Below, piece by piece: positions 13,243 through 24,066 of a stretch of 64,000 nt of DNA. The notes below the pieces were generated by a model, which was not told the origin of the DNA, made no database searches, and saw nothing but the letters and a program-made list of their open reading frames with translations. Origin of the DNA: Homarus americanus (lineage: Eukaryota > Arthropoda > Malacostraca > Decapoda > Nephropidae). Positions within the stretch are counted from its first letter, which is position 1; each line of letters begins with the position of its first letter. The stretch spans positions 20,150,795-20,214,794 of the forward strand of contig NW_024737042.1 of the NCBI RefSeq assembly GCF_018991925.1, read 5' to 3'. The position numbers and the translations under genes were made by a program.

Positions 13243-13936
13243 GTGCGAATTATTTTTGGTAAGTTTTCTCCACTAGTCCGTAAGTTGCCATATCTATTTA
13301 ATATGGAGGCTTTTAATTTCGCTAAGTTCGTTGCTGAAACCTTGCAGTTAGAAAGAGAGAAGCTGGAGAGGGAAATGAAGTTAAGATTGCAGGAAAAAGA
13401 AATGGAGGACAGGGAAAGAGAAAGGGAGGACAGGGAAAGAGAAAAGGCATTCCAGTTAGAGTTGTTGGATAAGAGAGCTACTCTGGAGTCGTGTGACGTC
13501 AAATGTGATGTAATTAAAGTGACGAAGTTTGTGCCAAAAATTGACGAGCATGTTCAGGAAGAGTTTTTCATCCAATTTGAGCAGCTTGCCACAACACTTT
13601 CCTGGCCTCAGCAGTATTGGCCCTTGCTGATACAGTCTGTCCTTGTGGGCAAAGGCCGTTCCACTTACTTGTCCCTAACCAGCTTTCAGCAAAATGAGTA
13701 TTCTGTGGTCAAGGAGGCCACTTTGAAATCTTACCAGTTGACAGCAGAGTCATATGGTGATAAGTTTAGAAATACATTCAAATTGCCCGATCAGTCATAT
13801 ACAGAATATGGTCACACTGTCAATAAGTTGAGCACTAAATGGCTATCGGCTAGTGGAGTTAAAACCTAAGATGAACTTTGTGAATTGATTGCACTGGAGC
13901 AGTATTTGAGAGGTGTCTCACAAACGTCCGTATGTA
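13243..13936 (+). pseudogene. gag N-terminal part, plus-strand gypsy copy
   Basis: The frame has KFSPLVRKLPYLFNM, a strongly charged coiled-coil-like stretch (LEREKLEREMKLRLQ, EDRERERED) and a gag core (EEFFIQFEQLATTLSWPQQY, LVGKGRSTYLSL, ESYGDKFRNTFKLPDQSY). It stops at 13869 (TAA after GVKT), and the reading frame carries on to ALEQYLRGV, where a Tc1/mariner insertion begins at 13937. Compared with the minus copy it lacks about 75 residues between KF(V/I)AE and QLEREK, a clean internal deletion. Confidence 0.85.
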
Positions 13937-14420
13937 CACTCGGAAACCATAATCTCTAGCCCACCTGGGTCGGTACTGGAGGTTAGAACAGTGTCCTTTC
14001 TGGACGGGGGCCCACTCTAACTATCACGAGGCAACACACTGACGAACACACACAGTTATAGTACAGCTGTATAGATGACATTATGTATAAATATTGTATA
14101 TGGCATTTTATATTCTGCATTATCTTCATTATATATGAACACGAAGAAAAAATACCATAGGTTGCAGTTACGAAAGTATGAATGGAAATAAACACTTCCA
14201 AACCACCCAGTGACTCCACACAATGTGTGTGTGTGTGTGCCAGATCACGATGCTTCCCATCATTCGCATAACTATATGAAAAATCGTGTTTAATTTAACT
14301 ACATGTTTCAAAAACCTTAAATTACATGTGGATCAGTCACTCCTCATTTGACATACTTATAGTGTAATACTTTGACCATCCCACCTGGGCACATGGAGGC
14401 CCACGGTAACTCTCATGGGG
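13937..14420 (+). repeat. left terminal inverted repeat of the Tc1/mariner element
   Basis: Pairs with 16210-16731 in reverse complement over about 480 bp with scattered mismatches and a GT microsatellite present only in this arm. Shared landmarks include CTAGCCCACCTGGGTCGGT, ACAGCTGTATAGATGA and GACCATCCCACCTGGG. Confidence 0.85.
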
Positions 14421-14681
14421 CAACATACTCACGAACACACAAGTTATGATATGAACCCTTTCAGGCTTCACTATCATTATCATGTTATGTTCATCATGCT
14501 CTGTATCTTGGTAACTAGTCATAGTATCAATACATGACAGTGTTATTAGTATAATATTGTAACTTTTACCCTACAGTTATTGGTGTAAATCATTGACAGG
14601 AAGGATACATAAATTGTAATATTAAGTGTATGGTTCGTTCAAAGCCACCCTAAGTCAGACAACGCGTCACACAAAGTTACA

Positions 14682-14716
<35 letters not shown>

Positions 14717-15294
14717 CTGTAACATTAAGCTTCATCCTTAGTAGGTAAGATGTTTCATAAAGAGGTTTCTCCCATTCGTCATTGTGAGCATCGTCCCAGA
14801 GCACATTGTTTCCATCAAAACCATGGTTCATCCTTATTTCCCTTCTTCCGTGTAACTATATCCTTATGGCTAAGTGCTTGCTTTTCATATCTTTATTTAC
14901 CAAAATAATGTGGATCAGTTACTCGTTATTTAACACATACATGCACTTAGAGCATCAAGATTGTTTTGTAGGCATACTATTGGTCAATTGTAACCCCCAA
15001 AGTATTTTTCACATTTATTATGCATAAACATTGTAAACATATCTATGTGATTATTGTAGTATATAACATATATTTAATGTCTGGACAGATTCCCAAGAGT
15101 TATGCATATTAATGCATAGATTTTGTAAGCATATTTATGCGAAGTGACGTAAAACCACATAGTAAAATACCCGGACAAATTCCCGAGAGTTAGGAAACGA
15201 AGTCTATGTGGCCCCAACGAGGTTACACCAGAGAGCTAACTCCCCCGCCACCTCCTACAAGGCACCGTCGTGGGCGGAGATTTAATTCTTGACC

Positions 15295-15690
15295 ACAGGT
15301 TAATACCGTGTCCAACCTCCATCTGCTGCTATAACTTCATGCAATCTGGTGGGCATGGAATCTACCAGATTGCTGCAGATGTTCGGCCTCCTCCTTATTC
15401 CCTCCCACACATGATGTGCGTGTCTCCTCATTGCCTCACTCGTTTTCTCCTCAACATCCCATTCAACAACCATATGCACCCATAGATTTTTCTATTGGAT
15501 TACAATTGGCTCCTTTAGGGGGCCAGTCCAATAGAATAATCTGCGGGTGCGCCTCAAACCAACGCCTGACTGCCTGACTTGTATGTATTGGATTGAGGTC
15601 TTGCACCATACATATAGGCTGTGGATCTGGGATGGTATATGAGTTGCTGGGAGGATGGTTAGCAGTCCTGTTGAACTGGCAGGTAGACAA
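15295..15690 (-). pseudogene. Tc1/mariner-type transposase, C-terminal half
   Basis: The minus strand reads VQDLNPIHTSQAVRRWF then LLDWPPKGANCNPIEK: the second catalytic Asp (QD) and the third catalytic residue Glu (NPIE), with 35 residues between them by my count, against 34 in classical Tc1 enzymes. After a frameshift it ends with MPTRLHEVIAADGGWTRY, a usual transposase C-terminus. The first catalytic Asp and the DNA-binding domain are absent. It may be the enzyme remnant of the surrounding element or a nested insertion. Confidence 0.8.
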
Positions 15691-15846
15691 AATAGAAAAC
15701 TCATAGCCAAACTGTAAGAAAACCTATGGACAATGAGACATTAGTAAAATATACAAGGTCATTTTAGCACGTGCACACATTATATACAGAATTATTGGTC
15801 CTTGCGAGGCTGTTTGGTTATGCTATGTTAACTAGTTTGCGGGAAA

Positions 15847-15849
<3 letters not shown>

Positions 15850-15942
<93 letters not shown>
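15850..15942. repeat. (TA)n microsatellite
   Basis: A perfect AT dinucleotide run inside the Tc1/mariner element. Confidence 0.97.
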
Positions 15943-15944
<2 letters not shown>

Positions 15945-16135
15945 CATTAGCCCAATATTGCATCCGGACTTCTACATACAATCAACATCTCACCCCTCCA
16001 GGATTCGAAGCCGGATTTGGTAAAACGTTACCTGACCACCTACGTGATACGGGTAGTCCCCATTCGAGGTTCACGGTGCCATAAGCTCGTTGAACAGGCT
16101 TTGTGTGAAATATAACAGAGACTAGGACTGCTTTT

Positions 16136-16208
16136 AGTATCCTGGTGGTCCAGAGGTAGCGTTCCCCGGTCACAGTCATGGGCTCGTGGGCCGTGGGTTC
16201 GAATGCAA
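16136..16208 (+). repeat. tRNA-like SINE head fragment
   Basis: GGTGGTCCAGAGGTAGCG resembles a pol III A box region, and GGGTTCGAATGC 40-odd bases later resembles a B box. No acceptor stem closes, so it is a tRNA-derived repeat rather than a tRNA gene. It abuts the inner edge of the right inverted repeat. Confidence 0.5.
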
Positions 16209-16209
16209 G

Positions 16210-16731
16210 GCTGTTGCCCCGTGAGAGTTACCTTGGGCCTCCATGTACCCAGGTGGGATGGTCAATGTATTACACTGTAAGTGTGTCAACTGAGGAGTGA
16301 CTGATCCATATGTAATTTAAAGTTTTTGAAATATGTAGTTAAATTAAACACGATTTTTCATATAGTTATGGGAATGATGGGAAATAAAAGATATAGATGG
16401 GGTGTGGTGGAATCATCATGGTCTGGCCACAAACGCTGTAAACGACATGTGGATTCACTGGGTGGTTTGGAAGTGTTTGTTTCCATTCATACTTTCGTAG
16501 CTACAACCTATGGTAAATTTTTCTTCGTGTTCATATATAATGAAGATAATACAGAGTATAAAATGCCATATACAATATTTATACATAATATCATCTATAC
16601 AGCTGTACTATAACTGTGTTGTTCATGCGTGTGTTGCCTCGTGATAGTTAGAGGGGGCTCACGTCCCGAAAGGACACTGTACTAACTTCCAGCACCGACC
16701 CAGGTGGGCTAGAGAATATGGTTTTTGAGTG
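16210..16731 (-). repeat. right terminal inverted repeat of the Tc1/mariner element
   Basis: Reverse complement of 13937-14420. The outer end GGTTTTTGAGTG is followed by TA, and gag coding sequence (ACGTTTGTGAAAAGGAAG) resumes immediately. Confidence 0.85.
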
Positions 16732-17465
16732 TACGTTTGTGAAAAGGAAGTTACAACTATTGAGAGAGCTGTCATTTTGAAGGAAAATCTCAATCTTATT
16801 CATAAACAAAAAGTTATTGAGGTTCCAGGCCAAGCCGTGACTCCAGCTCATGGTGGTAAGCATCAGTTATGACTTCTGTGTGTTTTTATTGTATAAAGCC
16901 TGGTCATGATATTGCCCAATGTCCTAACCTCAAAGCCAAGGAGTCCCATGACACGCCTGCTGCTAATTTTGCATTTGTCTTAGCAGATGGTGTTGGTGTA
17001 GATGATGTTACTGCTGTTCCTGACACAGATTGTGTAGATCCTAAGGATTTACTCCAGCTCTTTCAGTTTCCAGGATTTGTGCCCATGTCCTAGGGTAGTC
17101 CTGCTGTCCCTGTGAGTATTTTGAGGGATACTGATGCTTCACTCAGTATTTTGTTGAAAAGTGCCCTTCCATCTGTGGAAGAGGCTTATACGGGTGAGCA
17201 TGTTGTGTTGCGGGGCGTTAGTGGAACCACTTGCGTTCCTTTGTGTAAAGTGTATCTTCGGACGGACCTTTTGTCTCAGCCAGTTACAGTTGAGGAGGTT
17301 TTGCCAGTGGAGGGAGTAACGTTCCTCTTGAAAAATGATATAGCTGGTAGCCTTGTTGCTCCGGATCCAGTTGTGTGCTCTACAACTTTGAGTAATAACC
17401 CTGCTGCAGACCTTGTGAGTAAGTGTGTTGGGTTATTCCCTTTTGGTGCAGTAACCCGTACTTAA
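16732..17465 (+). pseudogene. gag zinc knuckle and protease, plus-strand gypsy copy
   Basis: Continues gag after the transposon: CFYCIKPGHDIAQC is a single CCHC knuckle near 16880-16920, followed by an acidic linker and the aspartic protease. The active site reads ILRDTDASLS: the Gly of the usual D-T/S-G triad is Asp. Downstream, VTFLLKNDIAGSLV corresponds to LLGNDIAGS in the mirrored copy. Stops at 17093 (TAG) and 17463 (TAA) interrupt it. A segment upstream of the knuckle that is present in the minus copy (rich in Gly, Ser and Asn) is missing here. Confidence 0.83.
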
Positions 17466-17482
17466 GCTAAATTGGTGACATA

Positions 17483-17639
17483 TTTTTTATTTATTTTTTA
17501 TTTTTTATTTTATTTTTTTACGGGGAATAGTCCACCCGGGCACAGGTCACTGACCCACATCGGGGCCTAGGGGACGAAAATGTAATAATAATAATAACAA
17601 TAATATTAATAATACTAATACCAATACTAATGCTAATAC

Positions 17640-17722
<83 letters not shown>

Positions 17723-17751
17723 TAATAATATTAATAATAATAATGATGATG

Positions 17752-17826
<75 letters not shown>

Positions 17827-18117
17827 TAATTCATAGAAAATAAATTTATAATAAAAAAATAAATAAAATAGTAATGATAATAATAATAATAATAAAAATA
17901 GTAATATATGTATGTTGTGTTATCAATAGTATGTGAAACAATTGAGACCCTGCAATTGTGTGTAAATGAGGCAGAAAGTTAGATCAGCAACTTGGTCACA
18001 ATTTTTGTGATGCCATATGGCAGCAGTGTCCACCATTAGGCAATACATTATGCTTCCAATACATTCACAGGCGGTAGTACCTCCCTGTTTGGTAGCTGTC
18101 TACTACCTACTACCTAC
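17483..18117 (-). mobile_element. SINE-like element with internal AAT microsatellite, copy 1
   Basis: Read on the minus strand: a head starting ATAGTAGGTAGTAGGTAGTA (18117 down to about 17905), a long (ATT)n tract (17900-17583), a 60-bp tail containing GCCCGGGTGGACTATTCCCC, and an A-rich end (17519-17483). It sits inside the gypsy pol: GGTGACATAT precedes and TATGGGACAG follows, where the uninterrupted mirrored copy has GGTGACGTATGGGCCAG. The shared TAT suggests a very short target duplication. Its tail matches the LINE ending at 54732. Other copies: 35838-36460 and 40623-41137. Confidence 0.82.
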
Positions 18118-18129
18118 TATGGGACAGAT

Positions 18130-18978
18130 GTGAGTGATCAGTGTGATGTTTTGCCTGATTATGATTTGAATGGACTGTTTGATGTTAAGCCAGAGCAGTT
18201 AGATGCAGGTTTAGTAGATCAACCTGTTAGTGATGTGTCAAGTGATGTAAAGACAGATTCTAAAGATTGTGTGAATGTTGATTTCAGTAGCCTTCCAGCC
18301 ACTAGAGAGATGTTGATTTCTGCTCAAAAGTCTGAACAGTCGTTGGTTCCTTTATTTGCTAGGGCCGTATCAGAACCAGAGAGCCATTATGAGTTTAGTG
18401 TTTCCTCAGATTTTTGCCGAACATGTCATGTATGCCAGTTAGCAAGTAAGCCTAATCAAGTATTGTCACCTACACCTTTAAAACCTATACCTATTGTTGA
18501 CTAACCATTTGCAAAATTAATCATTGATTGTGTGGGCCCTTTTCCTAAAACAAAATGTGATAATGAATATTTGTTACCGGAAATGTGTGCTTCCACTAGA
18601 TATCCGGAAGTTATACCTGTGCTGGCACTTGGTTTATATTATATTATATCTTGGTTTATATTATATCTATTGTATGCTATCAGATGCACTATACCGTCTA
18701 GTTTCGGATTCTCACCAAGTGATCTGATGCTTGGCCGGGATACCGTGGTCCCTTGAAACTATCGCACGAGAATTGGGTAGAAGAAGATGAAACTGCAGAA
18801 GATAGAAAATTTAATGCTTTTGTTCTTGCCCATTAGGAAGTTTTCCTTACAAGCTAAGTATCAGGGCCCCTTTGAAGTTTTGAGTAAGGTAGATGTTAAC
18901 TATGTTAAAGCCACGCCTGAACGTATGAAGACTAAAAGACTAGTACATGTGAATCTGTTCAAACCCTATTGTGTTTGA
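18130..18978 (+). pseudogene. integrase region, plus-strand gypsy copy, upstream of RT
   Basis: After the protease comes a spacer (GLFDVKPEQL, SLPATREMLISAQKSEQ), then the CC half of the integrase zinc motif (FCRTCHVCQ), the first catalytic region (IIDCVGPFPKTK, CASTRYPE) and a C-terminal GPF-type module (KYQGPFEVLSKV, RLVHVNLFKPY). Internal deletions remove the His-His half of the zinc motif and the segment with the second Asp and the Glu. Placement directly before RT is confirmed in the mirrored copy. Stops occur at 18502-18504 and elsewhere. Confidence 0.83.
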
Positions 18979-19009
18979 CCTCATAAGGTGGTGCGCAATA
19001 TTGTGATAT

Positions 19010-20030
19010 GTGATGGAGTTACCTGAGCTTGACTTTGGGGAGTTGACAGCCGATATCAAACTGAACAATTCTGATGTGTTAAGTGATCCTTCTTCTAAAT
19101 TCTGCCATCTACTACAGGACCAGAGGAGCGATGTAATGTGTCTCCTACAGGAATTCCAGCTCATCTTTGGTGATATGCCGCAGCCTAGCCCATGGTGTGG
19201 TGTTGGTGGACGACGTAGCCCCAGTGAAACAAGTACCCTACCTCATATCTTTCCAGAAAATCGACATTCTCAATGACAAGGTGCAGTTCTTGATTGACAA
19301 TAATTTGGCTGAACCTAGTGACAATGAGTGGGCATTCCCTTTTGTGCAGGTTCCCTTGTCAGAGCGGGCGAGAAGCATATCAGCATTTGTTACCTCTTAT
19401 GGCTTGTATCAGTATACCGTTTTGCCATTTGGTATGCGTAACGCCCCACCAACTTTCCAACGTTTGATGTCAGTTGTCATTAATAGTTTGAATGGTGTCA
19501 GAGCATATCTTGACCACGTAGTTGTGTTATCTTCCACATGGAGTGAGCAGATCGAGTCACTTCGTTGTCTGTTCAGTCGTCTTAATAGTGCCCGGTTCAC
19601 TGTTAACCTCGTTAGGAGCGAGTTTGGCCATGCCAAACTAGTATTTTTGGGACATGAGATTGGCTATGGGACAGTGGCCCCAGTCCAGGCTAAAGTTTAG
19701 TCCATTGATACCTTGCCCATACCCACAAACCGTAAGGCAATCCAACGCCTTTTGGGCATGGCAGGGTATTATGGGATTTTCTGCCCTAACTTTTCTGATG
19801 TTGCTAGACCATTAACTGATTCATTTATTCCTAAAAGGAATTTTCTGTCGACGGAAAATTGGCCAGAGGCATTTGAGAAAGTAAAGGCAATTTTGATGTC
19901 TAAACCAGTATTAAGGGGACCAAACTTTGACAAGCCATTTGTTGTACAAGTAGATGCGAGTGACATAGCAGTAGGGGGAGGTTTATTGCAAGCAGGTAAT
20001 AATGATGTTTTGCACCTGGTATCTAACATC
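19010..20030 (+). pseudogene. reverse transcriptase and start of RNase H, plus-strand gypsy copy
   Basis: The RT lead-in (LLQDQRSDVMCLLQEF, APVKQVPY) shifts frame near 19190, then LNDKVQFLIDNNLAEPS. A deletion removes the fingers and the first catalytic Asp (PFVQVPLSERARSISAFV joins both sides). Next are YTVLPFGMRNAPPTFQRLM and YLDHVVVLS, where the second Asp of the YxDD box is His. KLVFLGHEIG and RLLGMAGYYGIFCPNFSDVA follow, then RNase H start FVVQVDASDIAVGGGLLQ. The sequence breaks at about 20010-20030, where the opposite-strand copy begins. Confidence 0.86.
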
Positions 20031-20530
20031 AATTATATCGTCAATACAGGGGCGAGAAAAAATGTCTGCATTTGTGAGGGAGTTCACTTTTCGGTAATCA
20101 TTACACATTCTCATAGTACCATCTGACTTTGGGAAAAGAACACAAGGGGATGCCCACTCACTGTCACTAGGTTTAGCCAAGTTATTGTTAATCAAGAACT
20201 GCACCTCGTCATTCAGAATGCTGACTTTCTGGGGGGACATGCGGTAGGGTACTTGTTTCACTGGGGCTACGTTGTCCACCAACACCACACCATGGGTCCC
20301 CACTGGGCTAGGCTGCGTCACATCACCAAAGATGGGCCGGAACTCCTGTAGGAGACAAATTACATCGCTCCTTTGGCCCTGTAGTAGATGGAACAATTTA
20401 GAAGAAAGATCACCTCACACATCAAAATTGTTCAGTTTGATACCACCTTTCAACTCCCCAAAGTCATGCCTAAGTAACTCATCCTCCTCCACTTCATCAC
20501 ATGTCACAGTATTGCATCCCAATTATTACC
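20030..20530 (-). pseudogene. reverse transcriptase N-terminal part, minus-strand gypsy copy
   Basis: The minus strand reads LLQGQRSDVICLLQEFRPIF, APVKQVPYRMSPQKV, LAKPSDSEWASPCVLFPKSD and MRMCNDYRKVN, then ends at FSRPCIDDIIDV near the mirror junction. It retains exactly the fingers region deleted from the plus copy and lacks everything downstream (palm core, RNase H, 3' LTR). It directly follows the integrase reading 20535-21020. Confidence 0.85.
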
Positions 20531-20534
20531 TGAT

Positions 20535-21140
20535 TCAACAGTACTTGGTCGTCATGCACTTGAGAGTTTGGTGGAATCTCTCAAGAGCACCTTGGCTCTC
20601 AGGGTGGTAAGCTGAAGCTAAATACTGTTTGATGCCTAGCGTACACATAACCGCCTTAAATACTTTTGAGGTGAAGTTGGATCCTTGGTCTGACTGAACA
20701 ATGCAGGGTGAGTCCAAACTGTGTAAAGAACTTAATAAGGGCAGAAATTATAATACGGGCTGTAATGCGTCACACAGATATAGCTTCCGGATATCTAGTG
20801 GAAGCACACACCACAGTTAACAGATATTCATTACCACATTTTGTTTTAGGAAGAGGGCCCACACAATCAATGATAGTTTTACAAATGGTTTATCAACAAC
20901 AAGCACAGGTTAAAGGTGCAGGTGACAACACTTGAATGGGCTTTCCAGCTAGCTGGCATACATGACATGTACGGCAAAAATCTGCTACGACTGAGGAAAC
21001 ACCAAACCAATATAAATACCTTAAAACTTTATCCGTGTCTTCTTTACCCCCAGATGTCCCCCAATTCTATCATGGGCTAGACTCAACACATTAATCCTAT
21101 AGCACTCATGTACGACAATTTGGTGTAATTCTGACCACGA
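20535..21140 (-). pseudogene. integrase, minus-strand gypsy copy
   Basis: Zinc motif: His-His half in IVVHECYRINVLSLAHDRI, Cys-Cys half in FCRTCHVCQLAGKP after a frameshift near 21025. Catalytic core: IIDCVGPLPKTKCGNEYLL with CASTRYPEAI (first Asp), IVQSDQGSNFTSKVF (second Asp) and AYHPESQGALERFHQTLK (Glu). All three acidic residues are visible, though not in one frame. It lies between protease and RT, the Ty1/copia-like order reported for Gmr1-like Ty3/gypsy elements. The GPF module seen in the plus copy is not evident here. Confidence 0.85.
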
Positions 21141-22380
21141 TTCGTCGGCAGGCACATCAGCCGGCGGGAATTTCCTCATAAGGACATTAGATATAATATA
21201 ATAACACACAGATTCATTATAGCTCTCTCGTTCTGATACGACCCGAGCAAATAATGGAACCAACGACTGGTCAGACTCTTGAGCAGAAGTCAACATCTCT
21301 CTAGTGGCTGGAAGGCTACTGAAATCAACATTCACACAATCTTTAGAATCTGTCTTTACATCACTTGACACATCACTAACAGGTTGATCTACTAATCCAG
21401 CATCTAACTGCTCTGGCTTAACATCAAACAGTCCATTCAAACCATAATTAGGCAAAACATCACACTGATAACTCACATCTGGCCCATACGTCACCATTTT
21501 AGCTTGACTACGGGTTACAGCACAAGAAGGGAATAACCCAACACACTTACTCACAAGGTCTGCAGCAGGGTTATTACTCAAAGATGTAAAGCACACAACT
21601 TGATCCGGAACAACAAAACTACCAGCTATATCATTTCCCAAGAGGAACGTTACTCCCTCCACTGGCAAAACCTCCTGAACCCCTACTGTAACTGGCTGAG
21701 ACAAAAGGTCCGTCCGAAGATACATTTTACACAAAGGAACGCAAGTGGTTCCACTAACGCCCCGCAACATAACATGCTCACCAGTATAAGCCTCTTCCAC
21801 AGATGGAAGAGCACTTTTCAACAGAAAATTGAGTGAAGCACCAGTATTCCTCAAAATACTCACAGGGACAGCAGGACTACCCTCGGACACAAAGACAAAA
21901 CCAGGAAACTGAAAGGGCTGGAACAAATCCTTAGAATCCACACAAACTGGGTCAGAAACCGCAGCAACATCATCTACACCAACATCATCTGCTGAGACAA
22001 ATGCAAAATTAGCAACAGGCGTGTCATGGGACTCCTTGGCTTTGAGCTTAGGACATTGGGCAATATAGTGACCAGGCTTTTTACAATAAAAACACACAGA
22101 AGTCATAACCCTGCTAGATCCATTACCACCATGACCATCAGAACCTCTGCCAACATTCGCAAAAGAAGGTTTACTACCTCTGTTACAAAACGGTAGCTTA
22201 CCACTTTGAGCTGGATTCACGGCTGAGCCTGGAACCTCATTAACTTTATGTTTATGAGTATGACTGAAATTTTCCTCCAAAATGGCAGATCTCTCAATAG
22301 TTATAACCTCCTTTTCACAAACGTACATACAGACACCTCTCAAATACTGTTCTAGTGCAATCAATTCACAAAGTTCATCT
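21140..22380 (-). pseudogene. gag C-terminal part and protease, minus-strand gypsy copy
   Basis: A long open frame (22364 down to 21021) covers ALEQYLRGV, a Gly/Asn/Ser-rich linker, the knuckle CFYCKKPGHYIAQC, the protease and the spacer into the integrase zinc motif. The protease site reads ILRNTGASLN: Asp is replaced by Asn, a different lesion from the plus copy. LLGNDIAGSFV and LFPSCAVTRSQAK follow. This copy is not interrupted by the Tc1/mariner or SINE-like insertions, so it supplies the empty target sites for both. Confidence 0.88.
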
Positions 22381-22406
22381 TAGGTTTTAACTCCACTAGC
22401 CGATAG

Positions 22407-23201
22407 TCATCTATTGCCCAACTTATTGACAGTGTGACCATATTCTGTATATGACTGATCGGGTAATTTGAATGTATTTCTAAACTTATCACTATATGAC
22501 TCTGCTGTCAACTGATAAAATTTCAAAGTGTCTTCCTTGACCACAGAATACTCATTTTGCTGGGAGCTGATTAGGGACAAGTAAGTGGAACGGCCTTTGC
22601 CCACAAGGACAGACTGGATCAGCAAGGGCCAATACTGCTGAGGCCAAGAAAGAGTTGAGGCAATCTGCTCAAATTGGATGAAAAACTCTTCCGAATCATG
22701 TTCGTCCAATTTTGTCACAAACGTCGTCACTTTAATTACATAAAGTTTGACGTCACACGACTCCAGAGTAGCTCTCTTTTCCAAGAACTCGAACTGGAAT
22801 GCCCTTTCTCTTTCTCTGTCCACCATTTCTCTTTCCCTGTCCTCCATTTCTTTTCCCTGCAACCATAATTTCATTTCCCACTCCAGCTTCTCTCTTTCTA
22901 ACTGCAACTGTATTAACTTTACTGGCGGATCTTGCTCCTTCTCACACATTTGGAATGCAGACTCATCCAAAATTGACTTTTCCACCAAACATATAAGTAG
23001 GGCATTTTTGACAGTTGTCTTTTTCCAGTTTGACTTAATCTCTACTTTATTATGCTCAGCCAATGTATCCCAATCATCTTTATGAATGGTACTACATTCC
23101 AGACTTAACACTGTAGGTTCAGCAATGAACTTAGCTAAATCAAAAGGCTTCATATTAAACAGATATGGCAACTTACCGACTAGTGGAGAAAACTTACCCA
23201 A
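22407..23201 (-). pseudogene. gag N-terminal part, minus-strand gypsy copy
   Basis: 264 codons from MGKFSPLVGKLPYLFNM, including KDDWDTLAEHNKVEIK and KNALLICLVEKSILDESAF (missing from the plus copy), the charged coiled-coil-like region and the gag core EEFFIQFEQIASTLSWPQQY. The frame ends at VNKLGNR, and a one-base shift leads into the next frame. The protein would form the particle of the retrotransposon. The start at 23201 corresponds to the position just after GCGAATTATTTTTG in the plus copy, but the second Met (NM) could also serve. Confidence 0.85.
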
Positions 23202-23259
23202 AATAATTCACAAACTTCACGCTTGATCATTTTAACTGATTTTAACTTAATTTAACAGG

Positions 23260-24053
23260 TGTAATAAGTTAAATTAATACAAATATATAGACGTTACTAG
23301 CGTGGCCGATTCGTTACTTTCAACTTGGCATTATATTGCTAGGAAGAATCTTCTAAACACCACTTTCAATACAACTATTTGTTAATTAACTGAACAGCAT
23401 GGACACATTACTAGATCAATATATCAAAGTTACTAGACACTGACTCTCGGATACACTTCCCACCGTAAGTAACTCATCTTTGGATCGCTCTGACAAAGAC
23501 GCATGTGTGACCCGAGGGAGGCCCAGCAGGTGCTGCTGAACTGTGTCTCCTGTGGGAGACTCTTCTAGCTGGGGCTCGGTGCTGGAGAAGGAAGTCTCCC
23601 TCTAGGGAGGAGCTGTCGGCCCCTTCCCTGTTACGATGATGATCCAAATGCTAATGTTATTGAAGGGAGCTGCCGGGCCTATATATTGCCGATCTCCAGC
23701 CAGAAGGTGTCGTCACTAATCTGGGTGTCTGGGCAGGTGACAGGTATGCTGGCTGGGGAGTAGCTTCTTGAGTAACACGGTCATGTCGCCGGGTTAAGCT
23801 AATCACGTGGCAGTGAGAACTCCGGGTCAATGTGACTGACCTCTCTTGAGTCGGGTCTGGACATCTTGCCAAGGTGTAGTTTCTCGAGTAACATGGTCAT
23901 AACGCCGGGTTAATTCAGGTACTTTGTCCGTGGCCTCTCCTGGGCCAGGTCTTACTGTCAACCTATGTGGGTTACCACGTGGGCATCTACTTACTGTTAT
24001 ATGTGTTGTATTTCTCTGGGCTGTAAGCTGTGGTCTGATAAACAATCATTACA
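23260..24053. repeat. probable solo LTR inserted in the gypsy leader
   Basis: The ends are TGTAAT and ATTACA, a 6-bp inverted terminus with TG...CA, flanked by CAGG and TAGG. In the plus copy the LTR and gag are only 84 bp apart; here they are about 865 bp apart, and this segment accounts for the excess. On the minus strand it holds CAATATATAGGCCCGG, a TATA-like site. No coding sequence is recognisable. The parent element is not identified. Confidence 0.62.
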
Positions 24054-24066
24054 TAGGCCCCCATTT

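Larger units (their letters stand above)
13937..16731. mobile_element. Tc1/mariner-type transposon with long inverted repeats
   Basis: Starts CACTCGGAAACCATAATCTC and ends with the inverse of CACTCAAAAACCATATTCTC, flanked on both sides by TA (13935-13936 and 16732-16733). The intact target, present in the mirrored gypsy copy, has a single TA at that point (tatgTAcgtttgtg), so the TA duplication is directly readable. The arms are about 480 bp. The interior holds a transposase fragment at 15295-15690, a tRNA-like patch at 16136-16208 and a TA microsatellite at 15850-15942. It interrupts the gypsy gag. Confidence 0.86.

Noticed and set aside
17547..17834. Poly-Ile/Leu frames in ATT/AAT tracts here and at 32077-32406, 36065-36426 and 40542-40964
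   Set aside because: They are translations of trinucleotide microsatellites, mostly inside the SINE-like elements.
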